A stretch of DNA of 25,000 nucleotides from contig JAQGDQ010001400.1 in the NCBI GenBank assembly GCA_030141605.1, forward strand, positions 1 through 25,000, written 5' to 3'. The notes below the pieces were generated by a model. The model was not told the origin of the DNA, ran no database searches, and saw only the letters and a list, made by a program, of their open reading frames with translations. How positions within the stretch are numbered: the first letter of the stretch is position 1; each line of letters starts with the position of its first letter. Of this stretch, positions 1 through 9,364 are shown one piece after another. The stretch comes from Tubiluchus corallicola (taxonomy: Eukaryota; Priapulida; Priapulimorpha; Priapulimorphida; Tubiluchidae). Both the position numbers and the translations under genes were made by a program.

Positions 1-84
1 GGAAAAGATTTTATTTTACATGTGCACGCAAGCGATGGTAAGAGAAAATGTAAACTATTGGTACAGCGAGACTCATGTCCGCCT

Positions 85-385
85 GCATTAAAGCACAAGA
101 AAACCTTTCACTTACGTATCTTATTGACAATATAAAGTAATTTACTGATTCACAGCAAAGAGTGTGCTATGAATACTCTGTGTATTTTTTCAAACTTTAC
201 TCAATGTTATCTAAACTTGTTTCAAACGACCTACCGCGCCGAAGTTTAAACTTATAACTTATATACAGCGTTGCTGCTCATGCAAGCTCTGTATGCAATA
301 AAACAGCGTGTAGGTGATATAAAATGTCAAGACGAATTTCTAAGATTAATATCTGAAGAGTACGTTTCCTTGTGCTTTGGGGTCA
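85..385 (+). repeat. Dispersed repeat family, copy 1
   Basis: The core resembles 16925-17200 in the same orientation and 13590-13860 in reverse complement. Shared blocks are AATGTTATCTAAAC, GTTTCAAACGACCTA, ACAGCGTTGCTGCT and CAAGACGAA. AAAGCACAAG at 90-99 and its complement at 369-378 could be terminal inverted repeats of this copy. I see no coding capacity, so it is probably a nonautonomous element. Confidence 0.7.
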
Positions 386-1192
386 AATTTCTATTATACC
401 AGAATAACCGGTAAAGAGGAGACAAGTTTTAACCCTTGAAAAATAGGACATTTTTATACTTCTCGGATTTTCCTCTGCACGGTGAGAAAGATGATAAAAG
501 AATGCAGATATAAGGATTAGATTTACATTAAATTTTAATAAAATTTTTAACAATAATAATAATAAGCCGTAGGAAGCAACATGGCAAAATGCAAAAGAGG
601 TGGCAATCGAGCACGCTCAACAGGTTTGAAAATGAAGCTTCTTCTTACTTCTGTAATTTCTTCTTCTTCGTCGTCTAATGGTAATTAATACTGGTGTTGT
701 TTTTCTCACTGTACTGTACCATCATTGCCATCTGTGTTTGTCCATTTCAGCATTCTCAGCAGGTGCAAAGCGGAATTTTATGATAAAAACTTATTCTCGG
801 GTAAGAAAGAACTACAAGATACAAGGTAACAAAATCGAAGAGAATTGAACAGGTGGAAGACCAGGCTAGGCAGGTGTTAAGCTCTCATGGCAAGCTTGCA
901 AACGTAAACATACCACACTGTTAAAAGTGAAATTGCTAATAAAACTGAACGTGTCAAAAGCTGCCAGCCAGCAAGGACTTGGTGGTATAAATTACCGTTT
1001 AGTGCCTGAGGTGAAATTTTATCACCCAGCAAAATAAGAAGACACAGATTTCCACTAAACATCTCAGCTGTTGGTACGCAGTGACTGAAACGTTTTTTCT
1101 TTTCATATATTTCAGTACCTTGTAAACAGTATACAGGGCTGAGAACGGGAACTAGTGAATCTGAATGTACTAAATCCTACACTCGAACCACC
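386..1192. other. AT-rich intronic stretch, nothing recognised
   Basis: I see no exon, RNA gene or complete mobile element here. There is a short AAT run near 549-564. The minus-strand open frame at 877-1062 has no recognisable motif and is not a convincing gene. Confidence 0.5.
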
Positions 1193-1200
1193 CCTTAATT

Positions 1201-1659
1201 TGGGGGTGTGCAAATTGCGGCCCGCGAAGAGATTTGTCAACCTAATGAAAGCACGGCCCGGGCGATTAATTGAGTGTATCCAGCTGAAGTCCGTGCCACG
1301 ATCCCAAAGATAGTGCGGGTAGTTTTTTCTACTAGATCGGATGGCATTAACCCTTACAAGACAGTTGTAGCTTAATGTCATTGTACTACACAGACTGTGT
1401 GATACACATTACTAATACGCATTGTAATGAAATTATCACTATCTGTCCTGAAAGTAGAAATATATTGTTTGTAATATATATTTTAGTAACTTCTAAAATA
1501 CTTTCTTGCATGTAGTAGTAATGATGTATGCAGGTCGGATGCAAAAAATTGTTATTAGGCCCTTCTGTACTTGGCTCCTTGATCAAACTGCATGTGGCCC
1601 TCAGGAATTGCGGGAAAGTTTAATGTGGCCCGGCTAGTCAGATAATTTGCACACCCCTG
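1201..1659. mobile_element. Nonautonomous hAT-type MITE
   Basis: The 459-bp element is bounded by inverted repeats: TGGGGGTGTGCAAATT at the left, and at the right the complement of CAGGGGTGTGCAAATT (14 of 16 positions identical). An exact 8-bp direct repeat CCTTAATT (1193-1200 and 1660-1667) flanks it. CAGGGGT-type ends, GGCCC-rich subterminal sequence and an 8-bp target duplication are hallmarks of the hAT superfamily. There is no transposase frame. The intact duplication suggests a fairly recent insertion. Confidence 0.9.
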
Positions 1660-1667
1660 CCTTAATT

Positions 1668-3479
1668 CCTCAAGAAACCTTCGAATTACATCGAATAGCT
1701 TTCACTCGACTGCGTTTACAATCACATCGTTTGAGAATTGAAACAGGACGGTGGAGCCGTTAACCGCGTGAACAAAGATTATGCCCATGTGGATCCATAA
1801 AAACGGAGGAACAGATATTAATGAGCTGTCCTGAAACTGATTACTTACAAAGGCAGTTTACCTATGTAGACTTCGAATCATTAACTTCAATACTGTCTTG
1901 CAAAAAAAGCATTTAAAATTTGTTGTGTTTTTTGAGTGTGTGTATACGACGTATAAGTTAAAAACTTACTTTGTGTGAATTAATAGTTCAATAGTGAAGC
2001 AGTGTTTGGATAACGTTTACTGTAACCTTGCAAACTCTGTGGACTAATTCTATGTTACCCCACCATTGTTAAATATATGTTATGTTGCAAAAATTGTCAG
2101 TAAAAACTACTACTAGTAGTTGTAGTTGGGTTGTGGCAGAACCGGCCCCCAGTGATCAAGGATAATCTTCTAATCAAAGATAATTCTTTAAGGATAAGAA
2201 GACAGATAAAGAAAGATGAGATGATGATTTGGTACTGATGGTTTCAATATATTCTGGATGCATGTAAACCTTGAAGGAGTTAAGTAACAGGATAGCCGGA
2301 GGTGAAATCGTCTAGAAGTTTTACGCATGACGATCACATTATCCATTTACTGGTCAGATTCGGCGCAGCTTCACTTTGGTCGCTAAGCACGCACAGGGCC
2401 GCTCGCCCGTAAAAACGCAGCCGTAAAGAGTAGATTTGATAATGGTATTGCTAACTACAATATCACACTTCATTGAACATAAGCCTAAACTAATTACTTG
2501 TTTTTAAACTAAACTGGAAAAAACAATCATGCAGTTGTAATAAGATTTACTCCATCCTGAAAGACATTCTCAAAAAGACTGGCATTTTTGCTCGAGTAAC
2601 TTAGCCTGGAAAATAGGAGATGTTCGTTCTTAAGGTTCCAATGACACGATTCAGTGTCGGGAAAATTCCAGAAAAAAGGGATACGCGTTCCAGATTCATG
2701 AAAACATGCCAGTGAACTCGCGGTCTAGTTTGCAAGCAGCTTTCACAGAATCAACGTATTTATCAGTAATATCTGGTCAATGTGTTCTTACGTTAAAACT
2801 ATGCCAATTTTTTCATGAAGTTTTTATCTGTCTCGATAAACTCGCTAGTGGTGAAAAAAGTACAAGGATATTCTTAACATCAAAATGTGCTATGGAAAAT
2901 ATGAGATTAAGAAACAGATAAAAAGATTTCCACGCAAAATTCCAGACACCAAACGACCAAAAGTTACGTTTTCGGTGTTATACATTTGTTACAATTTCTG
3001 GCAAGTAACGCATATAGAAAACATGGCGTAAACGCCCTTCAAATCTCGATCATTGTCGTACAGAAAACAAACAAAGCGACTAGATAAAAAACCCAACAGA
3101 GATGCAGTGAGCCACTTTGCTCCTAATCGCATTACACCACCTTAAGTCAATACAAATCACGCTACAAGTAAGTAGTTATTGGGTCATCAATATATTTATC
3201 TAATAATAACGGTCTAGGATATGATCCTTGGCGTGTACTTTGTCACTGCTGGTCCAATGACCTAGCTGGGAGAGAACGCTTTCACAACGCAGTTCATTAA
3301 CCGGCGTACGACCTGAGACTTGTGTATTTGTTATGGCGCAGTAGCAATGTACGCATCTTGGCGCAATGCCAGAACGACAGCTCATAGCTCGCCACGATCG
3401 GTATAGATATGAAGAGGTTGAAACAAAACAGACGCATTGCAGAAAAGTAAAGCTAACCTGCGTGTAGCGCTAGCTCTGA
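1668..3479. other. Intronic stretch without recognisable gene
   Basis: There is no kinase-like exon on either strand. The short open frames at 2706-2921 (plus) and 3200-3385 (minus) show no domain and no sensible splice context. The slightly GC-richer patch at 2330-2430 could be an old transposon remnant, but I cannot identify it. Confidence 0.5.
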
Positions 3480-3496
3480 GGGTGTAGGTCAAAAGA

Positions 3497-3640
3497 CACC
3501 ACAGTCAAAGGACCACATATCAAAGGACCACCACTCAAAAAACAATCAGACAAACACCCACTGGTCAATGATTCGCCTAAAAAGACAAAAGGACCACTAG
3601 TCAAAGGGCCACCAATAAAAGTTAACACACCAGGTAAATG
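3497..3640. repeat. Degenerate tandem repeat with core GTCAAAGGACCAC
   Basis: Variants of TCAAAGGACCAC recur in a loose tandem pattern with uneven spacing, clearest at 3505-3535 and 3595-3615. It resembles a decayed minisatellite and is noncoding. Confidence 0.55.
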
Positions 3641-4377
3641 TCAACTGAAAAACCATTTGAGATACATTTTGGTTTGTGCTATCAGCAAGGAGTCTAAACT
3701 GTAAAGTTTTGCATTATTTAGTTTTCAGTATTGTTTTATGCATTACGCAATTCGATGGTGCTATAAATTAAAAAAAATTAAATTTAAATTTAAATTTATT
3801 AAGTTAAAAAACAGTTTGGAAATAATATCTTCATGTGCAACTCATAACAACTTTTCCCTACCAAACTCATGGTTGAGAATCACGTGATCAATGACCTGTG
3901 CTCATTTGACTCCCCCCCCCCGCTTTTGATGCAAAGATGTTGTGAAACACTTTAGCAGCCAATTTAAACACCTAAATGTCCATTCACGTGGCTTACTGGC
4001 TCCAGGTTGCGTAATTAGTAACCAAGCAACGTCGACATTTGTACAGAAGCCAAAATCCCTCATCAAACGGCTGAGCGAAACGAAATTACAAACTTTACAA
4101 ACAAGAATTTTGCGTCTCCGTCATAGTTGGAAATTTCACAGCTTAAACTACGCAATGGTCTTACAGTTTTAAAGAGAATAAGTTGGGTTATGATTATTGA
4201 TCGACTGCCAAGTGAAAAACAGCACTAATATCTATGACGCCATACGAGGGCAACAGCCTCTGATAGTTAATGCCAGAACCATTGCACACAAAGCATAGCT
4301 TAGAATCAATAAAACTTCAGTGCAGCAGTATGACTAATATATCAATCCCAAGTGCACGTTTCTCCTCAATAATGTGT
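3641..4377. other. Intronic stretch, nothing recognised
   Basis: It contains an AT-palindromic patch (AAATTTAAATTTAAATTT, about 3779-3797), a C run near 3912-3921 and an ATCACGTGAT palindrome (3879-3888). The plus-strand frame at 3942-4172 has no recognisable domain. Confidence 0.5.
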
Positions 4378-4590
4378 ATTAAAGTTCGTGAAAGAGCAAA
4401 TCACGTTTCTGCTAAATAATGTTTATTAAAGTTCGTGTAAGAGCAAATCACATTTCTGCTAAATAATCTTATTAAAGTTCGTGTAAGAGCAAATCACATT
4501 TCTGCTAAATAATCTTATTAAAGTTCGTGTAAGAGCAAATCACATTTCTGCTGAATAATGTTTATTAAAGTTCGTGTAAGAGCAAAGCGT
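4378..4590. repeat. 46/47-bp tandem repeat, five copies
   Basis: Copies begin at 4378, 4425, 4471, 4517 and 4564. Each starts ATTAAAGTTCGTG and continues through GAGCAAATCACATTTCTGCT. Lengths alternate between 46 and 47 bp through a one-base difference at the unit end. It ends about 80 bp before the next, unrelated array. Confidence 0.93.
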
Positions 4591-4676
4591 ATCCATCGTA
4601 AAGAGTATCATAACCTGCTAACTATAAGAAGCTGTATTAAAATTCTGTAGCCAATGGCAAACTAATTTGATATTCT

Positions 4677-6880
4677 CAAGTGTGATATTCAGTACTGAAT
4701 GCTAAGCTAGCCTGAGATTCAGTAGTGAATGTAAGCCAGTTTGACATTCATTAGCTGCTATACAGTAGTGAATATAAGCCAGTTTGATATTCAAAGTCGG
4801 ATATTCAGTACTAAATGTCAACTAGTTTGATATTTAGTGTTTGATATTCAGTACTGAATGCAACTAGTTTGATATTTAGTGTTTGATATTCAGTACTGAA
4901 TGCAACTAGTTTGATATTTAGTGTTTGATATTCAGTACTGAATGCAACTAGTTTGATATTTGGAGTCTGATATTCAGTACTGAATGTAACTAGTTTGATA
5001 TTTAGTGTCTGATATTCAGTACTGAATGTAACTGGTTTGATATTTAGTGCCTGATATTCAGTACTGAATGTAACTGGTTTGATATTTAGTGTCTGATATT
5101 CAGTACTGAATGTAACTGGTTTGATATTTAGTGTCTGATATTCAGTACTGAATGTAACTAGTTTATATATTTAGTATCTGATATTCAGTACTGAATGTAC
5201 TAGTTTGATATTTAGTGTCTGATATTCAGTACTGAATGTAACTGGTTTAATATTTAGTGTCTGATTATCATCGCTGAATGTAACTGGTTTGATATTTAGT
5301 GTCTGATATTCAGTACTGAATGTACTAGTTTGATATTTAGTGTCTGATATTCAGTACTGAATGTAACTGGTTTGATATTTAGTGTCTGATGTTCAGTACT
5401 GAATGTACTAGTTTGATATTTAGTGTCTGATATTCAGTACTGAATGTAACTGGTTTGATATTTAGTGTCTGATGTTCAATACTGAATGTACTAGTTTGAT
5501 ATTTAGTGTCTGATATTCAGTACTGAATGTAACTGGTTTGATATTTAGTGTCTGATATTCAGTACTGAATGTACTAGTTTGATATTTAGTGTCTGATATT
5601 CAGTACTGAATGTAACTGGTTTGATATTTAGTGCCTGATATTCAGTACTGAATGTACTAGTTTGATATTTAGTGTCTGATATTCAGTACTGAATGCAACT
5701 AGTTTGATATTTGGTGTCTGATATTCAGTACTGAATGTACTAGTTTGATATTTAGTGTCTGATATTCAGTACTGAATGTAACTGGTTTGATATTTAGTGT
5801 CTGATGTTCAATACTGAATGTACTAGTTTGATATTTAGTGTCTGATATTCAGTACTGAATGTAACTGGTTTGATATTTAGTGTCTGATATTCAGTACTGA
5901 ATGTAGCTGGTTTGATATTTAGTGTCTGATATTCAGTACTGAATGTAACTGGTTTGATATTTAGTGTCTGATATTCAGTACTGAATGTAACTAGTTTATA
6001 TATTTAGTGTCTGATATTCAGTACTGAATGTACTAGTTTGATATTTAGTGTCTGATATTCAGTACTGAATGTAACTGGTTTGATATTTAGTGTCTGATTA
6101 TCATCGCTGAATGTAACTGGTTTGATATTTAGTGTCTGATATTCAGTACTGAATGTACTAGTTTGATATTTAGTGTCTGATATTCAGTACTGAATGTAAC
6201 TGGTTTGATATTTAGTGCCTGATATTCAGTACTGAATGTAACTGGTTTGATATTTAGTGTCTGATGTTCAATACTGAATGTACTAGTTTGATATTTAGTG
6301 TCTGATATTCAGTACTGAATGTAACTGGTTTGATATTTAGTGTCTGATATTCAGTACTGAATGTACTAGTTTGATATTTAGTGTCTGATATTCAGTACTG
6401 AATGTAACTGGTTTGATATTTAGTGTCTGATATTCAGTACTGAATGTAACTGGTTTGATATTTAGTGTCTGATATTCAGTACTGAATGTACTAGTTTGAT
6501 ATTTAGTGTCTGATATTCAGTACTGAATGTACTAGTTTGATATTTAGTGTCTGATATTCAGTACTGAATGTAACTGGTTTGATATTTAGTGCCTGATATT
6601 CAGTACTGAATGTACTAGTTTGATATTTAGTGTCTGATATTCAGTACTGAATGTAACTAGATTGATATTTAGTGTCTGATATTCAGTACTGAATGTAGCT
6701 GGTTTGATATTTAGTGTCTGATATTCAGTACTGAATGTAACTCGTTTGATATTTAGTGTCTGATATTCAGTACTGAATGTAGCTGGTCTGATATTTAGTG
6801 TCTGACATTCAGTACTGAATGTAACTGGTTTGATATTTAGTGTCTGATTATTATCACTGAACGTCAACTAGTTTGATATA
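4677..6880. repeat. Palindrome-bearing 41/42-bp satellite-like array, about 50 copies
   Basis: The unit reads TGATATTCAGTACTGAATGT, AACTGGTTTGATATTTAGTG, then TC. Two types mix: a 42-bp unit with GTAACTGGTTTG and a 41-bp unit with GTACTAGTTTG. Nearly every unit carries the perfect 14-bp palindrome ATTCAGTACTGAAT. The edges (4677-4860, 6840-6880) are degenerate and the centre is homogeneous, as expected from unequal exchange. The minus-strand open frame at 6586-6867 is a by-product of the 42-bp period. Confidence 0.97.
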
Positions 6881-6884
6881 ATGT

Positions 6885-7365
6885 ATTAATTTAACCCACT
6901 CTAGCTGCACATAAAACCAGTATATTTTGCATGTGGTAATGTTTGAAAACAAAGACCACACGGGATGCACAGGTAGCAGCCTGTTTACCTTGAAAACTAG
7001 CCTGTTCACTTCGTAACCTTGATGAATAAATCAGCTGTATTTGACCAGCGGGTGCGGCATTCTTATGAAAATTTATTTAATAATATAACATAACATAAAC
7101 GCTGTTTGCCTTGAAATCACCCACCTCAGGTAACAGTAGACTGAGTTTAATCAAACTTCAATTATAAACCTGTTATATTATAGTCTTCTCACCGAAACTT
7201 CAAATGGTCCGCATGAATTTACAGTATGACGTATCATACAACTTCCTAGCCTCATAAAATTACTTGTAGTTAAATGACATGGGAGGAGGGAAATATTTGA
7301 TATCTATGGTGAGAGATATCTAAAGTGAAAGGCAAATTAAATTTCAGAAGGAGTTTACTATTTAA
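6885..7365. other. AT-rich intronic stretch
   Basis: No exon, RNA gene or repeat structure could be recognised between the palindromic array and the telomere-motif element. Confidence 0.5.
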
Positions 7366-7600
7366 ATTTTTAGAGGTCTAAAAGTAAACCCCACACAATT
7401 TAAATACTCTAACCCTAACCCATACCCTAACCTAACCATAACCCTAACTCTACCCCAAATTAACTCTAACACTACCTAACCATAATCTAGCCACAACCCT
7501 AACCCTACCCTAATCTGTTTCACGAACTATTTTCTGTGTGGGGAAAATTGCAAACTATAACCCAAATTTGTGCAACTTGCACCTCTAAAAGTCAAATGAT
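7366..7600. repeat. Foldback element enclosing telomere-like CCCTAA repeats
   Basis: Degenerate CCCTAACC-type repeats occupy about 7408-7515. Imperfect inverted arms surround them: TTTTAGAGGT and CCCCACACA at the left, TGTGTGGGG and CACCTCTAAAAG at the right. The arms suggest an inserted foldback or MITE-like element rather than a chromosome end. Confidence 0.65.
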
Positions 7601-8066
7601 TTTTACACCGGTGAAATTTTCCATTTCATTATGAATTTTAAAAACTATAAAACGCGAAGATATTCACATAAGGTGCAGCACATATGGGATAAACGTAAAG
7701 AAACTAGTATTCAGAAAATCTGTACAAAGAAGTTGAAGTTGTCAGATTAAGTCAACATCATTAAAATTTGTAATTGCGAAGATTTCCATTTAAAGGGAAA
7801 GACAACTGGATACCAGGCAGCTGTTTACGTTATAAAATATTTCAATAAAACAGCAATAGCCAAATCATGTTATGCTAAATGAACAACCAACATTAGCCAA
7901 CTTGGAACAACAATATGCTACGATGTTTCCTTGTAAATTTTCTGCTTAAGTGCATCAGTGAAAGTCCAACTGAGTAAGTTCCTTTTTCCTTGAGCAGAAT
8001 ATATAAATTGTGTATTGTAGCTTGACTAAGATCTAGGTTAAAACTATCTTCATCTGATCACAATCT
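7601..8066. other. AT-rich intronic stretch
   Basis: No exon or recognisable element. The 28-bp array begins immediately after it. Confidence 0.5.
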
Positions 8067-9158
8067 AGTAACAAGAGTAAACTTTCCTCACATTAGTAAT
8101 AAGAGCAAACTTTCTTCACATTAGTAACAAGAGTAAACTTTCCTCACATTAGTAACAAGAGTAAACTTTCCTCACATTAGTAATAAGAGCAAACTTTCCT
8201 CACATTAGTAACAAGAGTAAACTTTATTCACATTAGTAACAAGAGTAAACTTTCTTCACGTTAGTAACAAGAGTAAACTTTCTTCACGTTAGTAACAAGA
8301 GCAAACTTTCTTCACGTTAGTAACAAGAGCAAACTTTCTTAACATTAGTAACAAGAGTAAACTTTCTTCACATTAGTAACAAGAGCAAACTTTCTTCACG
8401 TTAGTAACAAGAGCAAACTTTCCTCATATTAGTAACAAGAGTAAACTTTCTTCACGTTAGTAACAAGAGCAAACTTTCCTCATATTAGTAACAAGAGTAA
8501 ACTTTCTTCACGTTAGTAACAAGAGTAATCTTTCTTCACGTTAGTAACAAGAGTAATCTTTCTTCACGTTAGTAACAAGAGTAATCTTTCTTCACGTTAG
8601 TAACAAGAGCAAACTTTCCTCATATTAGTAACAAGAGTAAACTTTCTTCACGTTAGTAACAAGAGTAATCTTTCTTCACGTTAGTAACAAGAGCAAACTT
8701 TCCTCATATTAGTAACAAGAGTAAACTTTCTTCACGTTATTAACAAGAGCAAACTTTCCTCATATTAGTAACAAGAGTAAACTTTCTTCACGTTAGTAAC
8801 AAGAGTAATCTTTCTTCACGTTAGTAACAAGAGCAAACTTTCCTCATATTAGTAACAAGAGTAAACTTTCTTCACGTTAGTAACAAGAGTAATCTTTCTT
8901 CACGTTAGTAACAAGAGTAATCTTTCTTCACGTTAGTAACAAGAGTAAACTTTCCTCACATTAGTAACAAGAGTAAACTTTCCTCACATTAGTAACAAGA
9001 GTAAATTTCCCTCACATTAGTAACAAGAGCAAATTTTCTTCACGTGAGTAACAAGAGTAAATTTTCTTCACATTAGTAATAAGAGTAAACTTTTCTCACA
9101 TTAGTAACAAGAGTAAACTTTCCTCACATTAGTAACAATAGTAAACTTTCCTCACATT
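8067..9158. repeat. 28-bp tandem array, 39 copies without indels
   Basis: The unit is AGTAACAAGAGTAAACTTTC followed by CTCACATT or TTCACGTT. Copies start at 8067, 8095 and so on; checks at 8347, 8627, 8907 and 9131 stay in exact 28-bp register. The length is 1092 bp, exactly 39 units. Variation is only by substitution (for example GTAAAC/GTAATC/GCAAAC), and variants recur in blocks. The array ends 83 bp from the donor of ULK exon 7. Confidence 0.97.
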
Positions 9159-9241
9159 CTTTCAGTCAGGTTTGATTTTCAAAAACTCAACAATCGTTGA
9201 GTTCATTTCGTTATATCACATCTGCAAAAAGTTGAACTTAC

Positions 9242-9364
9242 CTATTTTCAATTTTGTCTCATTTGGCGAAGGACTCGTTTTCCCGGAGTGACACAGGAGA
9301 ATATTCTGCGGCTTTAGATCTCTGTGCACGATGCCTTTAGATGTAAGAGCCTTCATTGCGGCAG
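9242..9364 (-). CDS. ULK1/2: ULK exon 7: catalytic loop HRDLKPQN
   Basis: The exon completes Ala119, reads [20 protein letters not shown] and then [20 protein letters not shown], and gives the first base of codon 160. Asp134 is the catalytic base and Asn139 a metal ligand. The segment between ILL and LKI is the variable linker before the DFG motif, which must lie in the next exon. The acceptor is CTTTCTTCTAG|CTG and the donor ATAG|GTAAGT. The acceptor and the first 26 exon bases are reduplicated upstream in a 62-bp tandem array. Confidence 0.95.

Larger units (their letters stand above)
1..9241 (-). other. ULK intron 7, incomplete at the left edge
   Basis: From the exon 7 donor to the window edge I find no continuation of the kinase. 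A phase-1 exon beginning ADFGFAR is expected and is not convincingly present, so the intron is at least 9.2 kb. It holds the 28-bp, 41/42-bp and 46/47-bp arrays, a foldback element with telomere-like repeats, an hAT-type MITE and one copy of a dispersed repeat. Confidence 0.75.

Noticed and set aside
4046-4057. Minus-strand GATTTTGGCTTC, encoding DFGF in the phase expected for the next ULK exon
   Set aside because: The residues that follow (CTNVDVAWLLITQ) do not resemble the ULK activation segment (ARYL...TLCGSPMYMAPE), and the preceding sequence is a poor acceptor. I judge it a chance match.
3942-4172. 76-codon plus-strand frame
   Set aside because: No recognisable domain and no support as a gene inside the intron.
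6586-6867. 93-codon minus-strand frame with a TFSTEYQTLNIK repeat
   Set aside because: Produced by the 42-bp period of a minisatellite; frames break wherever a 41-bp unit occurs.
7408-7515. CCCTAA repeats as a chromosome end or fusion point
   Set aside because: Short, degenerate, inside a gene and flanked by inverted arms, so an inserted element is more likely.
8067-9158. Regular direct repeats that might suggest a CRISPR array
   Set aside because: The 28-bp units abut directly with no unique spacers, and the setting is a eukaryotic intron.
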